From: Hyphomonadaceae bacterium
GTDB lineage: Bacteria > Pseudomonadota > Alphaproteobacteria > Caulobacterales > Hyphomonadaceae
Direction of reading: 5' to 3'
Assembly (NCBI GenBank): GCA_024743315.1
Contig: JANSWU010000005.1
Coordinates: forward strand, 62,001 to 126,000
Length of the DNA stretch: 64,000 bases
Shown: in pieces, positions 34,535 through 42,843 of the stretch
How positions within the stretch are numbered: the first letter of the stretch is position 1
Layout of the letters: every line of letters starts with the position of its first letter
Made by a program: the position numbers and the translations under genes
Notes under the pieces: generated by a model
Seen by the model: the letters and a program-made list of their open reading frames with translations, nothing else
Told to the model about the DNA's origin: nothing
Database searches by the model: none

Positions 34535-35905
34535 ATGGGCTGTCAGAAGACACGACAATTGCGAGTATCGGCATCAGCGCTATTCGCCGCATTCCTTGGC
34601 TCCGCAATGAGCGGCGTGGCAACTGCCGACACGGTGAACTATCAGACGGTACGGGTGACACAAGGCGCGTCCCTTCCAGTGCCGACCGATGAAGTCTTCA
34701 CGAAAATTGTTGTCTCCGAACCTGTCATCGCAGTTGCTGCACCCGTCTCTAATCAAGAATATTATATCCGTGGTCGCACGATCGGCTCGACTAATCTCCT
34801 CGCCTATAATGAGCAGGGGCACCTCATTCAAATCGTCGATATCGAAGTGACCCCTGATATTGAAGCGATTGGTCGGGATATTGCCGCGCTCTATCCCAAC
34901 ACCCCCGTCAAGTTACATCCAGTCGCCGACAAGATTCATGTCAGCGGCATGGTCGACAGTCCGGAGAAAATTGATCGCATCCTCGAAGTCGTCGCGGGGC
35001 ATGCGGGCGACCGGGTCATCAATGCCTTAGATACGGCGCTTCCAGCACAAGTGCTTTTAGAGGTGCGGTTTGTCGAAGCATCACGCGATGACATTCGCGA
35101 AATCGGGTTTGGTTCGGAGATTAGTCAAGCGGGGGACTTCCTGTTTTTGACCAGTGCGGCGCCGATTTCTGGACCCGTCGGCAAATCTGTCGGTGCCCTT
35201 TTTGGGGGATCAGGTGATACACGAATAGATGTGTTTCTTGAGGCCCTTGAGGAGCGCGGCGTCGTTCGCACTCTGGCAGAGCCAAACCTGGTTGCCCGGT
35301 CTGCACAAAAAGCTTCATTCTTGGCCGGGGGCGAATTCCCTGTTCCTGTGGCCGCTGATGAAGGCAATATTAGCATCGAGTTCAAGAATTTCGGGGTCAG
35401 CCTTGAATTCACGCCAACCGTTTTCAGCCAGGATCAGATCGTGCTGTCGGTTGTTCCTGAAGTCAGCGGGCTCGATCCGCGCAATTCTGTACGGCTTTCG
35501 GACGTTGAAATCCCAGCTTTATCCGTGCGTCGCGTGGATACGCAAGTTGAGCTCGCGAGCGGGCAGAGCTTCGCGATAGCAGGTCTGATTCAAAACGATT
35601 TTGAAGTGTCAAAAGCGCAAACCCCGTTGCTCGGGGACTTGCCGATCCTTGGCGCTCTGTTTCGGTCCAGCCGGTTCCGGAATAATGAAACCGAGCTGGT
35701 CGTCATCATCACGCCGCATCTGGTCAAGCCGAGTAAAAAGGGGACCACTTTGGCAACCCCTGTCCAGGGCGCAATTCCGGTCTCGGCATTAGAAACAGCG
35801 TTTACCGGTAAGACAGAAAACAAAACCGACACGCCGTTTGGGGCGGCCGTCCGGGATAATATCAAAAAGCAAACATGGTCGGCCACACCCGACGATTTGT
35901 ATTGA
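34535..35905 (+). CDS. cpaC: Tad pilus secretin CpaC/RcpA
   Basis: A 456-residue outer-membrane secretin. Order: signal peptide (1-32), an N-domain with TIGSTNLLAYNEQGHLIQIVDIEV, a BON-like segment (PDIEAIGRDIAALYP ... VDSPEKIDRILEVV), then the secretin domain with VRTLAEPNLVARSAQKASFLAGGEFPVPVA, VSLEFTPTV and TPLLGDLPILGALFRSSRF. The ending ELVVIITPHLVKPS is the family's C-terminal strand. The pore lets the pilus or a secreted fibre cross the outer membrane. ATG 34535 with GAGG at 34525-34528 is preferred to GTG 34523. It heads a rightward operon of six genes. Confidence 0.94.
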   Translation: MGCQKTRQLRVSASALFAAFLGSAMSGVATADTVNYQTVRVTQGASLPVPTDEVFTKIVVSEPVIAVAAPVSNQEYYIRGRTIGSTNLLAYNEQGHLIQIVDIEVTPDIEAIGRDIAALYPNTPVKLHPVADKIHVSGMVDSPEKIDRILEVVAGHAGDRVINALDTALPAQVLLEVRFVEASRDDIREIGFGSEISQAGDFLFLTSAAPISGPVGKSVGALFGGSGDTRIDVFLEALEERGVVRTLAEPNLVARSAQKASFLAGGEFPVPVAADEGNISIEFKNFGVSLEFTPTVFSQDQIVLSVVPEVSGLDPRNSVRLSDVEIPALSVRRVDTQVELASGQSFAIAGLIQNDFEVSKAQTPLLGDLPILGALFRSSRFRNNETELVVIITPHLVKPSKKGTTLATPVQGAIPVSALETAFTGKTENKTDTPFGAAVRDNIKKQTWSATPDDLY

Positions 35906-35912
35906 GGCAGAC

Positions 35913-37073
35913 ATGAGCACCCTGCACGTATTGGGAAATCCACACTCTATCGAACACTATGTCGACTCGTCTTATGATGCGCAGGTACGCCATCACGCGT
36001 CTGTTGAAGAATTGCTGTCTGTCGCTGAACCTGGCGACCGACATAAATGTCTGATCGATGCCAATTCGCGTTTGGACGTTTCAAATACACTTTCGAATAT
36101 TGCCAGTCTTTTGCCCAGTTTGCCGGTATTGGTCATCGGGGACGGATTGCCCGCAGAGGCCGTGCGCGCCCTGTCGCGGATTCAAACCTGGGATACGCTC
36201 TCACCAGCGGCGACCCCAGAAGATGTCGTCAAAAGCCTTGAGTCATTGCGCGCAAATCCGCAGCCGATTGCGCTCGAGACACCTTCAAGCACGGGTGAGT
36301 GCTATGCTTTCGTGTCGACGGTCGGCGGGGCTGGCGCGACCCTGTTGGCGGTCGAAGCCGCTTACCAACTTCGCCAATCGAAAACACCCCCCTCCGTGTG
36401 TCTGGTCGACCTCAACTTTTTTGATGGCATGGTGCCGACTTACTTGAATTGCGAACCGGGTTTGAACCCCAGTAATTTGAGCAAGGATGCGCGGGCAATA
36501 GATCCGGTTTTACTGAACAGCCTGGTCACCCAGCACACCTACGGAATAGATGTGATCGCGGCGCCATCTTGGACGCAGAAGCGCTATCACCCCTCCCGCG
36601 ACTATGTTCTCAGCCTGCTCGATATTGCCTGCGAGCAATATGATATTGTCCTGCTCGACTTGCCGCGCTGGCCGCATGATTGGTCAAGCGACGTGCTGTC
36701 TGGATGTGATGCGGTCATTCTTGTCAGCGAACTCACAGTCCCGGCCTTGAATGCCTCGCGTCGGTGGATTGAGTTTCTGGCCTCAGATCCGAGCACCCAA
36801 GCGGTTAAAATCAAACCGATCTTGAACCGCCAGAAAGCGTCCGTATTCGGAACGCGCGTCTCAGCCGAGCAAGCGGATTCAGCCTTGTCCCGGCCGGTAT
36901 TCGGTCAAGTGCGCTCGGATTGGTCTGCCGCGCTGGCGGCGGTGAATTTAGGTCAGGCGGTCGGGCACACCAAACCTGGCTCTCTGATCTCCAAGGACAT
37001 GGCTGATATCATTCGACGCCTTCGCCAGGAGACGATCGCCGGTCGCGCCGAGCCTGCCAAGGAGGCCGCTTGA
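35913..37073 (+). CDS. cpaE: CpaE/TadZ-like pilus localisation ATPase-fold protein
   Basis: A 386-residue member of the CpaE/TadZ group: an N-terminal receiver-like domain (about 1-120) and a MinD/ParA-fold C-terminus. It has strands CLVDLNFFDGMVPTYL and YDIVLLDLPRWPHDW. The nucleotide loop reads STVGGAGATLLA, with Val where the signature Lys is expected and Ala at the P-loop Lys position, so ATP hydrolysis is doubtful. TadZ-type proteins commonly have altered loops. It probably positions the Tad machine at the pole. ATG 35913 follows the secretin gene by seven bases. The last codons overlap the CpaF start (TGATG). Confidence 0.88.
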   Translation: MSTLHVLGNPHSIEHYVDSSYDAQVRHHASVEELLSVAEPGDRHKCLIDANSRLDVSNTLSNIASLLPSLPVLVIGDGLPAEAVRALSRIQTWDTLSPAATPEDVVKSLESLRANPQPIALETPSSTGECYAFVSTVGGAGATLLAVEAAYQLRQSKTPPSVCLVDLNFFDGMVPTYLNCEPGLNPSNLSKDARAIDPVLLNSLVTQHTYGIDVIAAPSWTQKRYHPSRDYVLSLLDIACEQYDIVLLDLPRWPHDWSSDVLSGCDAVILVSELTVPALNASRRWIEFLASDPSTQAVKIKPILNRQKASVFGTRVSAEQADSALSRPVFGQVRSDWSAALAAVNLGQAVGHTKPGSLISKDMADIIRRLRQETIAGRAEPAKEAA

Positions 37074-38503
37074 TGCCTCGCTTTTCATTAAGCCAGCCAG
37101 ACCCCAAGACGACCGTCTCAGACCTGCAGGACCTGCCGGAGACGCCTTCGCCCAAGCCAGAAGCGTCGCCGCCAGCGCAACCACGCGCAAGCAAAGAAGA
37201 TCAGAGCCTCAACGAACAATTGCTTGAAGCGAAACTGCGAATTCACAGCCAGATCATAGATGAGCTCGATCTCACTGTGCTGGGTGAGTTGTCGGAAGAT
37301 GATTTGCGGACCCAGATCGGTGTGTTCGTTACGCGACAGATTGCCCGTGAGCGGTTGCCTTTAGGGTCACAGGAAGTCTCAGCTTTTGCCGACTCGATCG
37401 TGCATGAAATGGTCGGGCTCGGTCCGCTCGAGCCCTTGCTTGAAGATGAGTCGATCTCAGACATTCTGATCAATGGCTACAATCAGGTTTATGTTGAGCG
37501 CGGCGGCGAATTGGAACTTTCTGCTGCCCGCTTCAGGGACAATGAGCATTTGCGGCGCATTGTGAACAAGATCGTTTCGGCGGTCGGTCGCCGCGTGGAT
37601 GAAGGGTCTCCGCTGGTCGATGCCAGACTGTCAGACGGCTCACGCGTCAATGCTGCGATTGAGCCGATTGCGATAGATGGTCCGCTGGTTTCTATCCGAA
37701 AATTCTCGAAAAAGCCGCTCACACTCGACAAGCTGGTTGGCTTTAATGCCCTGCCAAGAGAGGTGGCAGACTTCTTGTTCGGTGCCGTGAAATGCCGCGT
37801 GACGGCGATCATCTCTGGCGGCACAGGCTCAGGCAAGACAACGCTGCTCAATGCGCTTTCCGCTGCAATCAGCCACAAAGAACGACTGATCACGATTGAA
37901 GATGCTGCCGAGCTGCAGCTCCAGCAACCGCACGTCGCGCGTATGGAAACCCGGCCTGCCAATCTGGAAGGCAATGGCGAAATCAAGCAGCGCGAACTCG
38001 TCAAGAACGCCCTGCGCATGCGCCCGGATCGCGTGATCCTAGGCGAGGTGCGGTCCGATGAGGCATTCGACATGCTCCAGGCTATGAATACTGGGCATGA
38101 AGGCTCGATGGCGACGATCCACGCCAACAATCCGCGTGAGGCGATCACGCGTCTCGAACAAATGGTGGCGATGGGCGGTTTGCGGATTTCGCAAGAAGCC
38201 GTGCGCGGCCAGATTTCAGCAGCTATCGGTCTGATCCTGCAGGCACAACGCCTCAGCGATGGCTCGCGTCGGATCACGCATGTCACGGAGGTGACCGGCA
38301 TGGAAGGCGATGTGATCCAGATGCAGGACATTTTCGTTTTCAATCGCCTCGATACGGCGGACGATGGCACCGTCATCGGTGAGTTTCGAGCCACCGGCCT
38401 GCGTCCGAAATGTCTCGAAGAGATGCGCCGCCGCGGCATACATGTTCCGGCCGAGACCTTTGATCCGACGCATCCACTCTTAGAAGTGGGAGCCAAGCCT
38501 TGA
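37073..38503 (+). CDS. cpaF: Tad pilus ATPase CpaF/TadA
   Basis: A 476-residue type II/IV secretion ATPase that powers Flp/Tad pilus assembly. After a Pro-rich, variable N-terminus (to about residue 45) come the N-domain with VGLGPLEPLLEDESISDILINGYNQVYVERGG, the Walker A GGTGSGKTTLLNAL, the Asp box region LITIEDAAELQL, Walker B-like VILGEVRSDEAFDMLQAMNTGHEGSMATIHANNP and the arginine-rich C-terminus. The motifs are intact. ATG 37073 overlaps the preceding stop and has GGAGG seven bases upstream. It is coupled to TadB by a TTGA overlap. Confidence 0.97.
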   Translation: MPRFSLSQPDPKTTVSDLQDLPETPSPKPEASPPAQPRASKEDQSLNEQLLEAKLRIHSQIIDELDLTVLGELSEDDLRTQIGVFVTRQIARERLPLGSQEVSAFADSIVHEMVGLGPLEPLLEDESISDILINGYNQVYVERGGELELSAARFRDNEHLRRIVNKIVSAVGRRVDEGSPLVDARLSDGSRVNAAIEPIAIDGPLVSIRKFSKKPLTLDKLVGFNALPREVADFLFGAVKCRVTAIISGGTGSGKTTLLNALSAAISHKERLITIEDAAELQLQQPHVARMETRPANLEGNGEIKQRELVKNALRMRPDRVILGEVRSDEAFDMLQAMNTGHEGSMATIHANNPREAITRLEQMVAMGGLRISQEAVRGQISAAIGLILQAQRLSDGSRRITHVTEVTGMEGDVIQMQDIFVFNRLDTADDGTVIGEFRATGLRPKCLEEMRRRGIHVPAETFDPTHPLLEVGAKP

Positions 38504-39450
38504 ACGAACAACACATATTGTGGGTCCTCGCGGCTGCAACCGTGTTGCTTGGGCTTCAATCGCTCGTTGATTTCAGCCGCGAGAGCAAAGAGCGTCACTC
38601 AATCAACAAACGCCTGAAGGTTCAGTCGGAAACAGAGAGCATTGCCGAAGCCGTCGTCGCCTTGCGCCAGAAGCAAGGCCTGGATGAGTATGGCAATCGC
38701 AAGATCAAGAATGCCAAGCTTGGCGCTTTTATCGCTAAGACAGGGCTCGCTCCGCAACCGGCAATGTGGTCGCTTTATGCGCTTGCTGTGGCAAGCGGTG
38801 CCGCCGGACTGGTGCTCTATTTTACATCGCCTTTGCCCGCACTTGCCGCTTTCTTTGCGGTTTTGCTGGGAGGTCCATTTTTGCTGCTGAACTGGCTTGG
38901 CACGCGCCGACAGCGCCAACTTGGATTGCAGCTTCCCGATGCGCTCGACACGATTGTGCGGAGTTTGCAAGCGGGTCACCCGGTTCCGACCGCGATTGCC
39001 CTTGTGGGGAAAGAAACCCCCGATCCATTGGGGACTGAATTCGGGCTCGCGGCTGACGAGATCTCCTTCGGATCCAGCCTCGAGCAGGCAACACAAAAAA
39101 TGGCTGAGCGAACCGAGCACCCGGATATTCGATTGTTCTCCGCAATTGTTAGGCTGCAGGCAAAAACGGGCGGCAATCTGGGGGATCTTCTCGCCACCAA
39201 TGCCCGGACGATCCGTCAGCGTCAGAAAATGCGGTTAAAGGTCAAAGCGGCCTCTGCCGAAGGACGGATGTCGGCGCTCATTCTGACCGCAGCACCATTC
39301 ATCGTGATGTTGGGCATGCATTTTATGACACCGGATTTCTATGGTGACGTGATTGATAATCCAATCATCCAATGGGGCTTGGGGATTGCCCTGGTCTGGA
39401 TGTTCATCGGCAACGCTGTGATGCGCTCAATGGTCAATTTCAAGGTCTAG
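38500..39450 (+). CDS. tadB: Tad inner-membrane protein TadB
   Basis: A 316-residue type II secretion F-domain (GspF-like) protein forming part of the Tad inner-membrane platform with TadC. It has an N-terminal membrane segment, two membrane segments near residues 87-130, the T2SSF domain LGLQLPDALDTIVRSLQAGHPVPTAIALVGKETPDPLGTEFGLAADEISFG, and two C-terminal membrane segments. It probably starts at TTG 38500, which overlaps the CpaF TGA by four bases (TTGA); no other start fits as well. Its length is normal. Confidence 0.93.
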   Translation: MNEQHILWVLAAATVLLGLQSLVDFSRESKERHSINKRLKVQSETESIAEAVVALRQKQGLDEYGNRKIKNAKLGAFIAKTGLAPQPAMWSLYALAVASGAAGLVLYFTSPLPALAAFFAVLLGGPFLLLNWLGTRRQRQLGLQLPDALDTIVRSLQAGHPVPTAIALVGKETPDPLGTEFGLAADEISFGSSLEQATQKMAERTEHPDIRLFSAIVRLQAKTGGNLGDLLATNARTIRQRQKMRLKVKAASAEGRMSALILTAAPFIVMLGMHFMTPDFYGDVIDNPIIQWGLGIALVWMFIGNAVMRSMVNFKV

Positions 39451-39452
39451 CG

Positions 39453-40385
39453 ATGATTGATCAAATTCTAGGTGAACCCGGTCTCATGATTTTCGCCTCT
39501 GCGCTGGCGTGCTTGTTTTTGCTGGTGCCAGCGACCGTTCTAGCGACGCGCCGACGGATGCGCGTCTCATCAAGACTGGATTTGAAAGCGTTCTCGGAGG
39601 CGGTTGCGGCACCGACCCCGACCGGCGCCAGCGATTGGTTCGCCAAAATCGGGCGTCGTCTCAGCGCTCAGTCCGGCGAAGAAGTCTCGCGGGTTCGAAA
39701 GCAATTGATGCGTGCTGGTTTCTTCAAGCCCTCGGCGCCATTTGTCTTTCTGGGCATCCGCGTAGCGGCTCTGGTTGTGCCGCAAGTGGTGTTCCTGTTG
39801 TCGCTCCCCTTGTTTCCGTTCGAGTTAGACAGTGTGTATTTATTAATCGGCTCGGCCGTCTTGGCGCTGATTGGCTATATGGTTCCCACCAGCATTGTCG
39901 ATCGTCTGGTAGAGGCGCGCGAGCGGCATTATAGCGACGGGTTCCCGGACATGATGGACCTCCTCGTCGCGTGCGTCGAAGCGGGCCTTAGCATGGATGC
40001 TGCCATCCTGCGGATTTCCGATGAGCTACGCCAAAGCCACGAACATTTGGCCGGTCAGCTCTACATGATGAGCCTTGAAATTCGGGCGGGCCGTGATCGG
40101 AACTCGGCATGGCAAAATCTCGCCGACCGGCTCGGACTAGAAGAAGCGCGGTCGCTCGCAACCATGCTCAAACAGTCCGACGAGCTTGGCACCAGTGTTG
40201 GTGAGACGCTGCGCGTATTCGCCACCGACATGCGTGAGCGGCGGATGTTGCTGGCTGAGGAGAAAGCCCTTGCGCTCCCGGCAAAACTGGTTGTGCCGCT
40301 CATCCTTTTCGTGTTCCCAACGCTGCTCGCGGTGCTGATGCTGCCGGCAGTGGTTCGGATGATGGATGTCATGGAGTCGATTTGA
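39453..40385 (+). CDS. tadC: Tad inner-membrane protein TadC
   Basis: A 310-residue T2SSF-domain protein, the second platform subunit. Membrane segments lie near residues 10-28, 95-135 and at the end (residues 280-302). The domain contains DGFPDMMDLLVACVEAGLSMDAAILRISDELRQSHEHLAGQL and LGTSVGETLRVFATDMRERRMLLAEEKALALPAKLVVPLILFVFPTLLAVLMLPA, typical of TadC. ATG 39453 lies two bases after the TadB stop. Its TGA overlaps the next ATG. Confidence 0.94.
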   Translation: MIDQILGEPGLMIFASALACLFLLVPATVLATRRRMRVSSRLDLKAFSEAVAAPTPTGASDWFAKIGRRLSAQSGEEVSRVRKQLMRAGFFKPSAPFVFLGIRVAALVVPQVVFLLSLPLFPFELDSVYLLIGSAVLALIGYMVPTSIVDRLVEARERHYSDGFPDMMDLLVACVEAGLSMDAAILRISDELRQSHEHLAGQLYMMSLEIRAGRDRNSAWQNLADRLGLEEARSLATMLKQSDELGTSVGETLRVFATDMRERRMLLAEEKALALPAKLVVPLILFVFPTLLAVLMLPAVVRMMDVMESI

Positions 40386-41629
40386 TGATGAATACGCTTC
40401 CTCGCACACGCCGTTCCGTCGTATCGGGTGACGATGCCAACATCGTTGCTGCCGCCGCCCTGATCCTGCCCGTCTTGCTGATTGCCGCAGGGGCCTCGAT
40501 CGACCTTCGCCGCGCCAATAATGTGGCGGCAGATCTGCAGGTCAGTCTCGACGCCGCTGCATTGGCAGCCGTCGCCGATGATTCAGTTACAGGCGAAAAT
40601 GCGGCGGCATTTGTCACCACCTTCGTGTCCAGAAATCTCGATCCGAAATGCGTGACATCGGTCACAGCCACAAAACTGGATCGAACCGTTACCGTGAATG
40701 GCTCGTGCACGCTGCCCACGACATTCTTGGGCTATATCAACAAGCCAACTCTGACCGTGAATCAAGCCGCGACGGCCCAACAACGGCGCCCGGAAGATAC
40801 GCCCTGTGTTCTCGCTCTATCGGATCGGGATCAAACCGCCATTCGCGTCAATGCCGGGGCCAGCATCAATGCTCCATCGTGTGGCATTCATTCAAATGCA
40901 ACCGGCCTGTCAGCGGTGTTCGTGAACAATGACGGCTCTATAGAAGCGCGCTCAGTTTGTATGTCCGGCGAGGCCCGGGTAAATAATAATGGCACCATCA
41001 ATCCGTCGCCGCAGGGCTATTGCGATTATGTCGCTGATCCGCTGGCCAGCCTGCCCATTCCGGATAATGCCGAGGCGCCATGCCAGCACCTGAATTTCGA
41101 TGCGAGTTACGATCAGGAGATCAGTCCAGGGGTCTATTGTGGCACCATCACCGTAACGTCGGGCACCACGATCACAATGCAGCCCGGCACGTATGTGTTT
41201 CGCGAAGGCGCGATCATCTTAAATGGAGGGTCCAGCCTGATCGGCACGGACACCACGCTCTATTTTCATGATGACCAATCTCGAATTCGCGCCAATTCAC
41301 AGATCAATATCCAACTCGATGCACCGGATACTGGTCCGTATGCTGGCATTGCCGTATTTCAGAATCAAAACGTCTCGGCCGGAACGGGGCCGTCTTTTCA
41401 GATCAATAGCGATTCAAACTCGTTTATTGAGGGTGTTTATTATACGCCAGGCAGCGAGCTGACCATTAATGCCGATGCCGGGTTCAACCAATCGGCGGCC
41501 TATTCTGCCATCATGGTGGATAGGTTGACGCTGAACGCAGGCGCGACATTGAACCTTAATTCCGATTTCGAGACGGCAACGCCGCTTCCAGAACTGTTAC
41601 AGGAAACCCCGCCGCAATTGATCTTCTAA
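40385..41629 (+). CDS. TadG-like protein with beta-helix-like C-terminus (paralogue)
   Basis: A 414-residue paralogue of the protein at 32775-34055. The N-terminal pseudopilin segment is NIVAAAALILPVLLIAAGASIDLRRANNVAADLQVSLDAAALAAVAD. The long C-terminal region has repeated turns (PGTYVFREGAIIL, GTDTTLYFHDDQS, LDAPDTGPYAGIAVFQNQN, GVYYTPGSELTI), a likely beta-helix. The shared anchor DPLASLPIPDN corresponds to DPFASLPEPDT in the other copy. Cys pairs are also kept. The ending differs. It is translated from ATG 40385 (TGATG) or the next ATG and closes the rightward operon. It is perhaps a pilus-associated adhesin or minor component. Confidence 0.82.
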   Translation: MMNTLPRTRRSVVSGDDANIVAAAALILPVLLIAAGASIDLRRANNVAADLQVSLDAAALAAVADDSVTGENAAAFVTTFVSRNLDPKCVTSVTATKLDRTVTVNGSCTLPTTFLGYINKPTLTVNQAATAQQRRPEDTPCVLALSDRDQTAIRVNAGASINAPSCGIHSNATGLSAVFVNNDGSIEARSVCMSGEARVNNNGTINPSPQGYCDYVADPLASLPIPDNAEAPCQHLNFDASYDQEISPGVYCGTITVTSGTTITMQPGTYVFREGAIILNGGSSLIGTDTTLYFHDDQSRIRANSQINIQLDAPDTGPYAGIAVFQNQNVSAGTGPSFQINSDSNSFIEGVYYTPGSELTINADAGFNQSAAYSAIMVDRLTLNAGATLNLNSDFETATPLPELLQETPPQLIF

Positions 41630-41652
41630 AGATCACGGCGCCCGGAAATTGT

Positions 41653-41669
41653 GCGCGACGTGGTCGCGC
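41653..41669. terminator. Hairpin between convergent genes
   Basis: GCGCGAC-N3-GTCGCGC, a perfect 7-base stem, lies in the 66-base gap between the second TadG-like gene and cpaB. It lacks a clear T-run on either strand, so a terminator role is only possible. Confidence 0.35.
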
Positions 41670-41695
41670 TGAAAAGAACTCAAATAGCGTGAGTT

Positions 41696-42616
41696 TTAGC
41701 TGGCCGGGCCACCGAGCAAGGCATCGACTTGTGACGAGGATGCCTTTGGGACATTTTCTTCGCTTATGTCATCGCCGAGGATTACCGTAACCGGAGTCGA
41801 GGTGGCCCGCGGCGGGGCGTCAACACGGCGAGCGACACGACGGGCCGGAACTTTGTTTGACCGTCTGGCAGGTGCACTTGTCTGCATAGAGGCGAGGATC
41901 GGCATTGGAGCTTGTCCGACCGTATCATTAGCTTCCTCAGCGCCGACCAGTGCAAGCGACAAACGGCCATCATTTGCCGCGATGGACAGTTCTCGCGCTT
42001 GCTCCAGGCTGACGGCGAGTGTCGCCGTGTTTGCGAGCGCGGGCTCATCAGTCATGAGATTATGATTGCGATCGACGGCGAGGACCTGAACGCCAGTAAG
42101 CAGGATGCGCGTCGTCACAGGCGCATCCTTTTTCTTGTGTGTGTGCAAAACATCAACGTGCGAGCCCGGCAGGATAAATCCGGCCACGCCTGACACTTCG
42201 TCAACGCGAATGGAATAGGCCCGCATGCCGGGATCCAGGCGCGACGCGATCGCGGTTTGGGCCCCCGCGATTGACAGCCGTGAGTCCAAGACAGGCGCCC
42301 CTGCTTTGATCGGTGTTAACGCAGTGCGGGTCAGCTCTGGACTTGTGCTGACTTGATTGAGCGTCCGGAATGCGCCGTAAGGAACATCTGCTTCAGGCCA
42401 GGATTTAAGCGTCAGATTGTCGAGCGAAATGGTATCGCCAATTGCGATCGGCTTGGAGGCCACGACGATCTTGGTCATCTTTACGGGTGCCGTGATGGCA
42501 GAAGTGTCCGCGGTGGCGGATTCCGGTTCGGATTGCGTGACAAAAACACCCCAGGCCAGCGTCGCCGCTCCGACAAGACCTGCTGCCCCCAGAAAATACA
42601 ACCCGCGTCCGCTCAT
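41696..42616 (-). CDS. cpaB: Tad pilus assembly protein CpaB/RcpC
   Basis: A 306-residue inner-membrane-anchored periplasmic protein. It has one N-terminal membrane segment (about 5-25), an SAF domain (VVASKPIAIGDTISLDNLTLKSWPEADVPYG, about 50-115) and an RcpC/CpaB domain (AYSIRVDEVSGVAGFILPGSHVDVLHT, then LTGVQVLAVDR and ATLAVSLEQARELSIAANDGRLSLAL). A basic, low-complexity C-terminus follows. CpaB usually precedes cpaC; here it stands convergent to the operon. ATG 42616 has AGGAG seven bases upstream. Confidence 0.93.
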   Translation of the reverse strand: MSGRGLYFLGAAGLVGAATLAWGVFVTQSEPESATADTSAITAPVKMTKIVVASKPIAIGDTISLDNLTLKSWPEADVPYGAFRTLNQVSTSPELTRTALTPIKAGAPVLDSRLSIAGAQTAIASRLDPGMRAYSIRVDEVSGVAGFILPGSHVDVLHTHKKKDAPVTTRILLTGVQVLAVDRNHNLMTDEPALANTATLAVSLEQARELSIAANDGRLSLALVGAEEANDTVGQAPMPILASMQTSAPARRSNKVPARRVARRVDAPPRATSTPVTVILGDDISEENVPKASSSQVDALLGGPAS

Positions 42617-42843
42617 CAACGTGCTCCTGTTCGAGGTTAGAGACTAGCAGCCGCGATCTAATCCTGAGCAAATCAAATTGGTTGGATCGACGCGATTATG
42701 GTCAAGAAGCATTCACCATAATTCACTCATTCATCTGCTTGCAGGTCAGAAAGTGTCGGCTCGTGCGAATGGTCTTTTAAGGCGTTATTGTGTTGTCCGC
42801 CGATAACCGCTTCAACGCCGCAAGCAGGCATGGGTCTCTTTTT

